Assembly: GCA_964017195.1 (NCBI GenBank) | Contig: OZ024890.1 | Span: 68,060,376-68,124,375 of the forward strand | Direction of reading: 5' to 3' | DNA from: Siderastrea radians | Lineage: Eukaryota > Cnidaria > Anthozoa > Scleractinia > Rhizangiidae | DNA length: 64,000 bases | Shown: positions 24,011-36,100 of the stretch, in pieces | Position numbering within the stretch: position 1 is the first letter of the stretch | Layout: each line of letters begins with the position of its first letter | Notes under the pieces: model-generated | What the model saw: the letters and a program-made list of their open reading frames with translations, nothing else | Database searches by the model: none | Told to the model about the DNA's origin: nothing | Position numbers and translations under genes: made by a program

Positions 24011-24229
24011 CTGTTTTGCACCTCGATACCAAATGTTTATCTAGAGGCTACTAGTGTCATGGGTGACTGGTTCATTTCTTATATAAAGTGTGCAACGTCA
24101 ATAATTGGATTTTGTTTTTTAGCTCAACTTATATAATTTTTATTCTGTGAATGCCTGCATTTGCAAGATACGTAAAGGTGCCTTGTGCGTTCTGAAATTA
24201 TTTGAAGTAAAATTCCAATCAATCATTTG

Positions 24230-25200
24230 AGCTATTTATGAACACTAGGGCGGTCTCATCATTTATGATTGTAGTACCCTTTGTTTGCCACGTTCTTTAA
24301 AGCGTTCCGGCAAGTGACATGCCAGAGAGACTTATAACATTTTGTTTATGCAGAATAGCTGTACGTTGAAAGAAAACACAAACCTATAAGCTGACAGAAT
24401 TAATTGTCTCTCGGAGGAAGGTGGGAGATTTCAGACGCCTTGTCCTCTATCTAAAAATGAAGTTGTCTAGTTTATTCGTATATTCTCGACGCGACAACTA
24501 CTTCGGTGTTAACTCATCTAGAACTGAATAATGATTTCATTTTACTTTATGAGTATAAATTTTACCCCCCGCTTAAATTTTATTGAAAGATTGTGTAGCA
24601 GTAAGCTATTCGCGGTTATTCATCTACTTTAGGAAGGTTACTTGTGACATTCGTTTAAATGGTTATTCATGTTCGTAGTTGCCTTTTCAGAGAACCCGCG
24701 ACCTCCCCTATCTCATGAGGCTCAACCATCCAGGCGATGGTTGGGCGTCGAACGTAAATATCAATTTAACTCTTGAACCGCTCACCTGGCAAGGCTTTAC
24801 AAGATTGCACTATGAGGGAGAATGGGAGGATGTTATTGTTGGGAGTTTATATATTTATACATAGTTTCTGTTTAAAATGGGCACCGCAATAAATGTGAAA
24901 ATAGGTCGTTTCAATCTCGTATCCAGAACACTTTGTCAAGATAGACTATCATGACTTTGTGCACCACTCACCTGAAGGCGACAGTTTTCGTGTTACGCAA
25001 ACTTAAATCAAGTCGCCGTTAAGCAGTACTAGTACGTCAACTTGCTGAGTTTGGCTCACCCTGTTTTGAAATTATGCAAATATTTCGACCGTTTTGCTTC
25101 ACTAGACCGTTTGTCGCATTCTCTCACTGAATTGATTGACCTTACTGACTGCTGATCCAAGGACAGCGAACTTTTCTCAAACAAGAGGTCCATTCATAAA
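24230..25200. repeat. Duplicated upstream segment, copy B
   Basis: Collinear with 3160-3900 (copy A), as shown by the ordered shared blocks listed for that copy. It lies 1.2-2.2 kb upstream of the ATG of the minus SLC22 gene. It is therefore a good candidate for that gene's promoter and non-coding first exon. Confidence 0.6.
24953..24975 (-). promoter_or_regulatory. Candidate 5' UTR exon end / splice donor, minus SLC22 gene
   Basis: On the minus strand this 23-nt block reads TCAG then GTGAGTGG, a near-consensus donor with the exon end at 24972. It is identical in copy A (3663-3685), although the surroundings have diverged. The first coding exon begins just after an acceptor at 23036-23038, so an upstream non-coding exon is required. 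A donor here would give a 1.9-kb first intron. This is inferred, not proven. Confidence 0.45.
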
Positions 25201-26999
25201 CAAATTCAAATATCTGTGCAACGCTTCAGTTGTCGCGCCTTTCTTTTGTTGCATCTACGAGGCCTTAAAGTTCACAGTAAACGGTACGAAGTACACTGAA
25301 TAACTATAAGTTAAGAGCATTCCAGTACTGTGGGTAAAAGACATGATTACCCTTACAATTAATTATCAACTAAAAAAAATGGTTAAAGGATCAAACATTC
25401 AGCACCAGGGAAAGCAAATTCCTAAAGTAAAGAAAACTAGTGCAGATTCTTCTGCTGAGAATTCATCAGAATTTCCTTATCAGCAAAACGAAGAGGAAAC
25501 TGAATGGAGTTTTCCGAAATTATACAAATCCCTTTTTCATTAATGGTAAATGACGATCCGTTTTGGCAAAGAAGCTATATCATAGCCATCTGATTACGAA
25601 TCTTCTCTTTACTGATGGAAATTGCTACTAGTTCTCTTTCGCAGATTTTAAGTGAAACTAATATTTAGTATGCAAACCCTAGTTAAGAGGGTATGAGTAC
25701 CGCTGTGGTTAAAAACCTCAAATATCGATTTTGGTTTATATACCTTTTTGTGTTTGCTGGCTGTCACGGTTGAAATACTGAGCAAGCGTTCAACGTGTAG
25801 CAATGAAGGGCAGCAGGATATTAAACCATATCCCTCTATTGACTGTGAGTAAATCAAGGCAAAAGTTCAAGTGAAGCATTTCAGCCGAAATAGTCACTTT
25901 ATTGTGTGTTATAATGGCAGAGTTTCATTTAAAACAACAACTATCAACTCCTGCTAACTGTTGTAAGTTGAGTGCTGTACAAAGTCTATTGTCTACCAGC
26001 CAATTTGATAATTCAGTTTTATGTCCATTTTAAAGAGGAATTATACACAGGTGTAAACCCGCTTAATCCGGCTCCTTTCAGCTCCCCCTAACTTGACGTA
26101 ATTTTGCGCGTGTTTGAGTGAAACGTCACTTTAGTATCAACTCTGCATAGACAACACAAGTTTGTCTGGCAGAAAAAACTGTTGTCAGGGAGGTGATGCT
26201 ATGAAGTCTTCAGCCTGCCAGTACTATAGCCACTTTGTTAAACAGAAATAATGTATACATATAGAGCTCGCTCTATCACCTTTCAGCTGTCACTCAGTTC
26301 ATTACCCTAAATGATCTTTTATACACCCTCTCTCTAATAAACGCCTCTGAAATAGTCACTTTGAGGTAAACGCCCCTCTCTAATAAACACCTTTTATCTA
26401 ATAAACGCCCCTGTCTAGTAAACACCTTTTGCGAAGAGCAGGTTAAATCGGACGAGCTAATAAGATGAAATCATCCCAACATTGACAATGACAGTGAATT
26501 TAAACGTAATAAATGATGATTTGGTGCTATGGATATCGAGAACTACATTGTAATATAGTGATTTTTCACTTTTATTATTGTATAGCAGCCTTTGAATTTA
26601 AGAAAAGTTGAACCTTTGTTTAAGTACTTGTTTGGGAAGTCATAATAAACGCCTCTCTCTAGTAACACCTCGAGCTCGTATCTAATAAACGCCCCAAGAA
26701 AATCCTGAAAATTAAAAAAATGCCCTGGGCGTTTACTAGATCATTAAAGGTAAGCGCAATCTCGACAGCCAAACTCTCCGTTTCGTATAATGCGTATTTA
26801 TGCGAGTTAATATTAGTTTAAAAAGCTCAGTAGACCATTTTCATTGTGACCCCACATGCGCAAAGGTTTCTGGTAGTTGTAGAAAGATCGCTCGTTCTCA
26901 GAAAAGTGCCAAATAATCCGCGGATGCCAAGTCAGCTGTATTTTATAATACATTAGACTCCAGTGACAAAAGCGACACACCAACGACGTTTCTATCTAC
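25201..26999. other. Intergenic; includes TAATAAACGCC repeat cluster
   Basis: No exon was recognised. From about 26330 to 26425, and again at 26645-26695, a degenerate 12-15-bp unit resembling CTAATAAACGCC recurs at least six times. An inverse copy, GGGCGTTTACTAGA, sits at 26728-26742. This is consistent with a TIR element that has subterminal repeats. Otherwise the stretch is AT-rich and featureless. Confidence 0.45.
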
Positions 27000-27029
27000 T
27001 TGGTTCGTTAGGATCCGTATTATCTGTAT

Positions 27030-27143
27030 TATTACACCCATTGTAGAGAGTAGAGTAGACGCCTTTATTTAGAATATACATATAAGAGAAAAAAATGTAC
27101 ATGTATTACTCAGGGTAGTCCATTCAGGCCCTGAATGGACTAC
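27030..27143 (-). mobile_element. Retroposon 3' end fragment plus 29-bp palindrome
   Basis: On the minus strand, CTAAATAAAGGCG is followed by a TCTAC-type repeat (27040-27062). This resembles a LINE or SINE 3' end with a microsatellite tail. Next to it is a perfect palindrome, GTAGTCCATTCAGG with its inverse around a central C (27115-27143). The family was not identified. Confidence 0.4.
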
Positions 27144-28692
27144 CGGAGCGTACAAAGCATCCCTGCTATCAACAGGAGTCCCTGAGATGTCTAACTAAAT
27201 ATACAACTACACTCTATAAAAATATGTACAATAATTGCGACTTTGAATCGGCTTTGAATCTTTGAATCTAGTTGGAAAAAGCTGGAATATATTTCGTATT
27301 AAGCGGAGTCGCTCAAAATGGCCAATACTTGATATATGTTATCTGCCAGTGCTTTCTTGGTTTTCATGTCTTTTATTAAACCCCGGCCCGGCTTGAACAG
27401 GCGATGAAAACGATAATCAACGTCGTTGTCAATCAAAGCTGTTTTGTGCATATTTAGAAAACGAATATTTATATCAAGTAAGTAAAACTTATTATTATAT
27501 GGCAAGCAATTCTTCAGTCTAAATCGAGTGTTCTGATTGGTTAGTCTTCGGTCGGGATTTTACAGTACGGACTATTACCATGGAAACGGTCCTTTTTGGA
27601 TATTTTTTTTTTCGTGTCAACGCTACAGCAAAATTCAAACTGTGAAAACGCAAGAAGATAAAAAAAGAAAAGGTTTGGAGCTGGTACAAAACAAATGAAC
27701 GAGGTAAACACGTCTGCTTAGAAAAAGCGCTCTTCAATTAAGTTTACCGACTGGGCCAACGTTCTTCAGTGACTGTGTGTGTTTATTGTTTTTTTTTTTG
27801 TACGGCTATAGACTGTAAGCTGTAAAAACCCGAGTAAATCGGCCAAGACTCAAACAATAATTATTAAAATTCAGCATTAACAAAAGAGTACGTTTCTCAC
27901 AAGAAAACCTCAAGGCGAAACAGAATGAAAACTGCAAAACAACTAGCAAACGGCTTTCACCGGCAACTATAAATCGAAAGCAAACGATCACGTTCTTGTC
28001 TAGTTTAATATTCGCCATCGCTTCAGTCAGCGCTTTCCACAAGAACAAATTTAAGCTACACGTACATGCATTAAACTAACAGTGTACCTTGATTCCTCAG
28101 CGAGATTTTTGCTCTTGTAGTGCACATCCTTGAAAATAATTTTAGCGTGTTCACAAGTCCGCTCTTGCTGTAGCTCGCGCTAAAAACAACTTTGTTAGGT
28201 GCGACGAAAATTTGCTATCAGCATCCACAAAGTTCTCTTTTAAAGCCACTGAAGCAAACAACTTGCAGTATTTGATGGAGAGATAATTTCCAGTGTCTTT
28301 TTTTAGGTTCGAGTGTTCCTTTGTTCACAATGACTAACACGCTGCCACAATTTCCAGAGTTTGAGAAGCGCTTGTGTGAGCCAGTTTTATCGCGGCCTTT
28401 TCATTATTCTTCATTTTCCTGAATTGTCTCTGCCCATAACGAAGAAGTATTTTCAAATAAAACTTTCTTGTGTTGTACAGGACGACGAAAAACTGACACA
28501 TATAATAGAAGCAGAGCAGTTTTCATTCAAGAGCCACGCAAGTTTCTGCCGATCGACAGCAACGATCATTAAACTGATTCGAAAGTCTGTTAAAATCGCT
28601 GGCTTCTTTCCTTGACACCGCGCCGGAAATTGACTTGAATGAACTACCGGAAGTGTTGTTTCGTACGAAAAATGATGCCATATAATAAACCA

Positions 28693-28834
28693 CTTACTAA
28701 CTTCACTTGCTCGGGACCGTACTGGGGAATATTGGCCCTCGGTCGTTTTTGTACGGACCTCGCTGCGCTCAGTCCGTACTGCCACGACCTCGGGCCAATA
28801 TTCCCCAATACGGCCCTCGCGTTCAGTTAGTAAG
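28693..28834. mobile_element. Palindromic MITE (hairpin C)
   Basis: A 142-bp imperfect palindrome. Outer arms CTTACTAAC and GTTAGTAAG are perfect inverses. Inner arms include GGGGAATATTGGCCC and GGGCCAATATTCCCC, then GTACGGAC and GTCCGTAC around a central loop (CTCGCTGCGCTCA). It has no coding capacity. Confidence 0.75.
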
Positions 28835-29100
28835 AGGTTACTAATTCAAGTAAATTCAACTCAAAAACTCATAGGGAGGTTACCATTAAATAATCAATAA
28901 TTATTCTTCACCAAAAAATGATCAAAACCACCAATGAAAATAAAAATTTTAAATGATATTAAAAAGTAAACATTACTTCAAGGAAGTTACAATTTTTCAT
29001 TTGAAAACAAGAAAAACTCAAAATTCTAAAAAACGGCCTGTCGAAATCTGGTTGCAAAGATGACGTCAAATTTTATGAAGAAAATTTTTCTCAGGTAATA

Positions 29101-29200
29101 ATTAATAATAATAATAATAATAATAACTTTATTTACGTGTCAAAATTGATCTAGCTCCCTGTAAAGACAGGGTGCTAATTGGGGACACACTAAATGATAA
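29101..29200 (-). mobile_element. Retroposon 3' end sharing its tail with the SINE at 32463
   Basis: On the minus strand the sequence GTCCCCAATTAGCA, then GCTAGAT, TTGACAC, TAAATAAAG and (TTA)n, parallels the last 55 bp of the SINE at 32463-32700 in the same order. Minus-strand frames at 29415-29739 could be the decayed body of a LINE using the same tail, but I could not identify domains in them. Confidence 0.6.
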
Positions 29201-29759
29201 TAATAATAATATTACAAATTGTTAAAAAATGCACTTATGTCTAAACAATATATATCTAAAGAATAATTTTCTGTATAATTCAAGTGATCGTAAATTTAGA
29301 AAAAGTTGGCTTGTTTATCAAAGGCACTTTTGTCTTAAAAACGAAACAGAGCGTGTTGCATCATTAAGTAAGCCTTTTGAACAAGTCTGAACTGCTCCTT
29401 TGATCTACTACTGTTCACCCCAGTAAGAACATTTTTATTAAAAGTCTGGTGTTATTTGTCAGTCCAGTCTGAATGCACAACCTAATCCCAAAGGACAGTT
29501 TATTTTGAATGTCGCAATAACGAAACCGCCTTTGTAAGAATCCGACGAAGCATGTCTTTGAACATAATAAAACAGGCCGACTGTTCAGCTTTATTGAGCC
29601 ATATCGAAGCCGAGCATAGGGTACGCGAAACAGCAGACTGCATATATATACGTTTGCTGCAGAAATACAAAACTTCACCATAAATAACTCTCGACAGAAT
29701 CGGAACAGGTGAGTGTCTTACAAACGCCCTTGGCTCCAATTAAGCAGAACAAACATTTA

Positions 29760-31648
29760 AATTAAGCCGTCAGGGACGGTAGGAGCGGATATTGCACAAT
29801 GGCACTGTACTCGCTCGATCTTTTCTCATCTTCAATACCTCACAGATATAAAAGAACACCGTGTTATATTTACTCGTGAATGCCACAATGTCTAACTGAT
29901 AGCAGTGGTACTGCAACTAAAGCCAAGTTGTTTGTTGTTGTCTTCGTTTCTTGTAAATATCGTAGTAAACCATACACTAAGGAATTATGCGCAGACAGCT
30001 GATGATTGCAGTGAGCACGGCCGGTTACGAATCAAGATGTTGAAAGGATGCGTTCTAGGTCCTGTTATTTTATGTTCGTGCATTGACCAGCTCCAGCAGC
30101 TTACAAAATGGGCCAGCCTTTATGTTCATAAATGAATAGAAACGGATTGCGGCAACTCTGAGCGGCGTTTCGCTTGAAATGCTACGTGTTCAACATGTGT
30201 AATTGCCTTCGTTTACTTCAGTATACCGTGTGCCTTCAAATCTTACGTCTGGTGGAAATAGTGAAACGTGCTGTTTTATTCGATAATATAATTTTGTAAG
30301 TTTTGTCACTAAAACTCCGCGGTATAAATAGTTATACAAAAATAGCATAAAAAGTTTAAAACACCCATTCAGAGCCTCAGTCACGCTATGTACTGAAATA
30401 GTTCACATGAAAGGTTTTCTGCTGTGAATATACATGTATACAGGAACAGTATTCAGTAGTTTTACACATAATACGAACAGACAGTTTACTTATTGCTCGC
30501 ATTTTTCTCTTTCCCCTATGAGGCCCGGAAAAACACTTTACAGCTAGTGAAAACCATCAAGCGATTCACATGTAAACCATTGAATGAAGTGCATGTTTAT
30601 ATTCCCACAAACAGTCGTCTTTCACAAGGACTATTCAAAGTCATTTGAATAGTAATATATTATGCATACAAGTCAGAACTGTGCAAATGGGTTTGTTATC
30701 CCCATGGCTCTCCCTTATTGGTTTGGCGGTACTCTATTAGCCGCTCCCTGGCGTCGGTAGCACACTTTGAGGTCTTTCGACGGTAAAACTCTCTCCTCCG
30801 CAGAGGCTCCTGTTAATAAACACCAGTGAAAGAAAAAAGAGAGAAAACGGGAGCGCGAGGAGCATTAATCTTTCCCTCTTCCCAGCCTCCGCGCGTTTCT
30901 ACCCAGCGCGGCTGTAGGAGGCCGCTGCGGAGGAGAGAGACGGTAAAACACCGCGACGGCAGTTCAAACTGTCCCTCCCTCCCTCCCTCCCTTCGCGCCA
31001 TTACTGCTCGGTGCAGCAGCTCACGAAGCGGAGGATTTTCCCCTATTATTTTTATTCCCATCGAACGTGTTTTCATGCCTTTATATGGTTTCTGTATCCT
31101 TGACGCTGTTGCCCATCTGCTTCCTCCAAGACGCCCGTAGGGAAAATCCCTCGATCCGCCATGCAGCAACACTCTGTGTCATTTCTGACTACGCCGGAGT
31201 GTTGTTCCTCATAACAATGACTTCTGAAGGAATCTAGAACTATTTCAAAACTCATATAGCGCGTCTTGAGCCTCCGTGTAGTGTGAATGGGGCCTATACT
31301 AGTTGCTTTTAGTTATGCCACTCCGGTGCATAAAGCTTCATATTCAAATGCAAAGAGCATGCTAATTCCTAGCGGATGGACGTAATCGAAATTACTCGAT
31401 TGATTTAAACGATTCATTCCCAGTTCATAAACTCGAGCGCCTGTTTACGCTGGCTGGCCGAAATTAGTATATACCAGCTCAGTGGACAGTGTTTTTCTCG
31501 CGCTCTCACGGATTGGCTACTCAAACTAGGGATAGCATCTGCAGCCGGCATTTTTCTGGATTTCGCGCCTGAGTTTTCCCTCATTTCTCAGAAAAAAAAA
31601 GAAACTATTTCAATTGGTGCTGGCTATCCACTGGTTTGGTAAGTACTA
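29760..31648. other. Intergenic, no supported gene
   Basis: Open frames of up to 119 codons overlap a pyrimidine-rich run (CCCT)n near 30973-30992 and show no domain. A GC-rich, partly palindromic patch lies at 30780-31140. No exon with splice phases was found. Confidence 0.4.
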
Positions 31649-31732
31649 AAACAATTATTCACCTCAGCGTCGGTGGAGATTGGCAGATATTCGCCGAGCA
31701 GCGAAGCCCCTCTCCTTCGGTGAATAATTGTT
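31649..31732. mobile_element. Palindromic MITE (hairpin B)
   Basis: Outer arms AACAATTATTCACC and GGTGAATAATTGTT are perfect inverses. They closely match the arms of hairpin A at 8594-8709. Both are followed by AATTA. Same non-autonomous family, shorter internal part. Confidence 0.75.
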
Positions 31733-31794
31733 AATTAGTGGACCACATTGATAAGAAAAACTTGTTCAAAAGACAACATGAGATTATCCACTTT

Positions 31795-31796
<2 letters not shown>

Positions 31797-31845
<49 letters not shown>

Positions 31846-31846
31846 G
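31797..31846. repeat. (TAA)n microsatellite
   Basis: About 50 bp of TAA repeats, 65 bp after hairpin B. Confidence 0.95.
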
Positions 31847-32063
31847 TTAATGTTCTAAAACTCTGAAAATGCGTCCGATGTATCAGTAGTAACAAACCCT
31901 TGCTTTATCCTTACCCTTAATTGCGTTTGCTACAATAAAAACGTCTTTCTTACCTGTTGCTACCTAATAACGTAACTTCTTTAGACTAATCGCAGTGCGA
32001 GTTACACGTCAAAGGTCAAGTAATTACCCTGCTTTAAGAGTCACTCTTTCAAAATCAACCATT

Positions 32064-32455
32064 TCATTCATTCATTCATTCATTGATTCATTCATTCATT
32101 CATTCATTCATTCATTCATCCAGACATTCAATTCATTCATTCATTCATTCATTCACTCATTCATTCATTCATTCATTCATTCATTCATTCATTCATTCAT
32201 TCATTCATTCATTCATTCACCCACTCACTCACTCACTCACTCACTCACTCACTCACTCACTCACTCACTCACCCACTTATTCATTCATTCATTCATTCAT
32301 TCATTCATTCATTCATTCATGCGTTCATTCATGTATTCATTCATTCATTCATTCATTCATTCATTCATTCAATCATTCATTCAATCATTCACTCATTCAT
32401 TCATTCATTCATTCATTCATTCATTCATTCATTCATTCATTCATTCATTCATTCA
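32064..32455. repeat. (ATTC)n / (ACTC)n microsatellite
   Basis: About 390 bp of ATTC units with a central ACTC block (about 32218-32276). The long frames of His-Ser-Phe-Ile are artefacts of the repeat. It directly precedes the SINE at 32463, whose own tail is again ATTC/TTCG-rich. Confidence 0.97.
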
Positions 32456-32462
32456 TCAATGG

Positions 32463-32700
32463 GGAGCAGGGATGGCGCAGTGGTGAGAGCGCTCGCCTCC
32501 CACCAATGTGGCCCGGGTTCGACTCCCGGTCCCGGTGTCATATGTGGGTTGAGTTTGTTGTTGGTTCTCGTCCTTGCTCCGAGAGGTTTTTCTCCGGGTG
32601 CTCCGGTTTTCCCCTCTCCTCAAAAACCAATTCGATCTTGGAGGTGTCCCCAATTAGCATTCTTTGCTAGATACCGTTGACACCTAAATAAAGTGATTTT
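32463..32700 (+). mobile_element. tRNA-derived SINE
   Basis: The head has an RNA polymerase III A box, TGGCGCAGTGG (32473-32483), and B box, GGTTCGACTCC (32516-32526). The body contains GGTTTTTCTCCGGGTGCTCC and CCCCTCTCCTCAAAAACCAA. The 3' end runs GTCCCCAATTAGCA to AAATAAAGTG and is followed by an ATTC/GTTC tail. This layout is familiar from coral genomes. It lies about 430 bp upstream of the coding start of the plus SLC22 gene and could carry pol III-driven transcription there. Confidence 0.88.
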
Positions 32701-33132
32701 ATTCATTCGTTCGTTCGTTCATTCGTTTTTTATGTTCGTTCTTTTATTCGTTCGTTTATTTATTTATTCACCATGTAAGGCTAAACTGTATAAGAGAAGC
32801 AGCACGTTAGAGAAGCAGCATGAGGAGCCCTCATGAATTCGACCAGGTTTATAAATTAACGAGATCATCTCCGCACTAAACAGTGAATCACGCTGTGTAT
32901 GTGCTAGATTTATCATTAGAAGAAATTCCTCCATTTTTTTGTTTCTGCTTAAAACAGGAAAGAATTGTTAAACTTGTAATGGGCGTTGGTAGGGAGTTCC
33001 AAAGAATTAGTTTTGGGACCGTGGTGATTAAATGGTAGCCTGCTTAACATTGGTACGACAAGCATAAGATCGGTAATGGTAACTAATGTAGTACTGTACT
33101 TTTTCACTGGACTACGTTGTAAAACTTTCAGG

Positions 33133-36100
33133 ATGAAGAAGCTAACCACTGATGAGGTTTTGGAGAAGATTGGCAGCTTTGGCCGTTACCAAATCGTGCT
33201 CAACATATTTTTCAATTTGTGCTATGCGTTTTGGTGGTCCATCCCTGTGATGGGGGCGATTTTCATCGCTGCGGAGCCTGGTTGGAGGTGTAAAAATAAC
33301 GCAACCTGCCCCTTTACAGAAACCATTAGTCTTGGGGACGACAAGTACTCCTATAGATGTGATATTCCAAGGGAAGATTGGGAATTTACAAATGATTTCA
33401 CTTCGGTGGTCACTGAGGTATGCCCAGTCACTTCAATGTTCACAAAATGGCTTTAATTATTTGTTACATTTGGGAGTCTAGTGAATTCCAGGCTACAGTA
33501 ATTAACTTCCAGTGAGGCGGGGGGGGGGGGGGGGGAGGGTCACATAGTGGTTTGCCCTTTGGACTTCGTTCGGACGATCGGTCAAAGTTTACTGAACTTT
33601 GCGTCACATCGTGTTGTTTGTCAGTGGTTTTCATACACCCGTATCAACATCGCAAACAGTCGCAAACATTTTAGCCTGAGTATCAGGCTTTCCGGGGGGA
33701 GGGGAGAAGGGGAAAGGAAAGCCTGACACAACAGCCCAGTTTTGAGCCTTCTGCCCCCTTGAAATGCGATACGCTTCTCTTAAATAAGCAGCCAATCAGA
33801 ATTATTTCCGGTCGCACGCCATGTCAATAAACTGTCTGTAATGTGTGTACTTGCGCGAAATGAAGGTCACGGCTAAGATTGGTATGTTTTCTGACTTCTG
33901 TCGAGTTGTTCGCATGGGTTCTGAGCGAAAATTCTGCAGAATTTGCCGAGAAAACGTACTCACTAAATTCGGCTCTTGTGCGGCTTCCGTATCCCTATTT
34001 TTAGAGACATCTAACAAAAATTTTCACGTGTTTTCGGTGGAAAACAAGTCGTATTGGGAAAGTTGTTGCAGAGTATTGGAGTATTTGCTGTCCCCGGGTT
34101 ATCGTGAACCTGTTTGCAGGAAATACATTCGAATGGTTGTAAACTGTTAATGAATACAAGTAGGGCCTGATACTCAGGCTATTCCAGGAACTGCGAGTTG
34201 TCTCGGTTACTCGGTGGAAAATCCTTCTGCCGTCCCCAAAACTCCTGAGAAGACTGTGACGGTAACAACTGATGAGAATCGTAAGATTCGAAACCGCGGT
34301 CTTGCTTGTAAACTTATATTTAGCTACATATATTCTGTAGTGGCACAAAGAAGCCAGTCGCTTGATTGGTAAACAAAATATATGCTTATGAATTTCAAAT
34401 ATCGGGCTTTTCTATACTCTCCAGTTCTCAATAACTGCTATGAAGCTATATTAACCTACATCAAAACGCACTGAATATCTATCAAAAACTCGTAAGGGGA
34501 TTTTATTCATGCTTCTACCAGTGAGACTGGATATCATTACACAATGCACGCTGCGTGAAGCAAAACATCGTGCTCTGAAATCGCGTAAATCACAACTGTA
34601 CGGAGTTTAAAAAGCAGATACCAGAGATCACAGCGGATACGGAAAGATATTATTGCTTTTGCTAACCCGAAATGGCAGGTATATTAAGCAGACGTACCTT
34701 ACAAAACTGACGAGAAATTCTGCAGGACACGCTGAAATAAAATTGTCTGTCGCATATTACCGGTAAAGGTGCTAAACTTACACATATTTTTCCTCCGCTG
34801 AATACAAACTGTACCGAGCCGTTTTTTGCCCGCTACAAATAAGCTATAACAACGAGAATATAACTACCTTTCGTGCATTTTAACAGTGTAAAATCCCTGA
34901 AGAGAACTACTCTCAAGCGCAATATTATATATGTAAAAGGCTACGCGGCTTTCAAAGGTCTCACAAAGAGAAAATTCAAATTGTGTCTAAATTTCCAGAC
35001 TCTGGCGTGACCCACGTGATGCACTCCTTTGTCTTTTGGCCAATCAGCGTAACATCCAGATTCTGGATGTTGAACATGAGCCAATCAATGGCTTTGTGTC
35101 AGGCCCTCTTCCCCTATCCATCTCCCCCTCCCCCTCCCCCTTAAGAGGGCCTGATACTCAGGCTACAAACATTTTAGGTATTTAACGCAAACTATTTCAA
35201 AAGTTGAAAAAGTTTGAAAAGTTTAAAAGTTTACAAACTTTCACTTCTGTTTTTGCCACCCTGTTTTCACATGTGCAGTTCTTATGCGCAAAATGATTTC
35301 GTCACGTCGTAAAAAGGGCGACAAGTCAAAAATGGTGTGTCATATACTCAAAATTGGTCGCAATGGTATGTTGGTGGTCATTGGTGACTCATCAGGAATC
35401 AACGTAAAAGAGATTTCCATGTAGGAAATATGTTTGAGATCAAGCTATCGTAAACTGTTTGTGACTGTGTCGGTGTTACAGGTATGTGAAGCCTTCGGTG
35501 AGAGACGTTACTCCATAGTGTTAGAAGAAAAAATTAACTCTGCATTGTCTCTCTCTGATCAGATGTTAGCCTGCGTCGCGACGTCATATAACGTCTGCGA
35601 CGCAGGCTACTCAGATTTATAAATGGGTACCAAGAAAGCGTTAGGAAATGGCAAATCACCAAAGATTATCTCCTTTTTTTGCTTATTCCTTGGCCAGTAA
35701 ACATAACTGAAGCTAAATAGGTAAACCTGACTGTTCGAAATTTTATCTAGTTTATGCACTTGAGATTATGGAGGGCGGGCACAACCAACCCCAACCAACC
35801 AACCAACCAACAACCAACCAACGTTTGGACCGAGATTTGAGCACACAAGAGCCAAACTACAGCCTCATTGCTTAAAATGGCCGGTTTTTTCTGTAAAAGA
35901 TTGGGCTAAGTTTTCATTTAGAGTGATCTATTGTTAATTATCCATCACTCTTTTGCAGTTTGACCTTGTGTGTGACCGTGGATCACTGGGTTTCGTCTCA
36001 ACTTCTGTTATTTTTGCTGCTTTTTTCTTTGGTGGCATTTCCGTGAGCCCGATCTCCGACAAGTTTGGCCGGAAGCTTCCGCTCTTCGTGTGTGGATTCT

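Noticed and set aside
23809..24054. Met-Tyr-Val-Cys and His-Thr-Tyr-Ile repeat frames; CRISPR-like look
   Set aside because: A pure 4-bp microsatellite. There are no spacers, no 25-40-bp repeat unit and no cas genes, and the DNA is eukaryotic.
32064..32486. Long His-Ser-Phe-Ile frames (up to 195 codons)
   Set aside because: They are translations of an (ATTC)n microsatellite in several frames, without codon bias, splice sites or domains.
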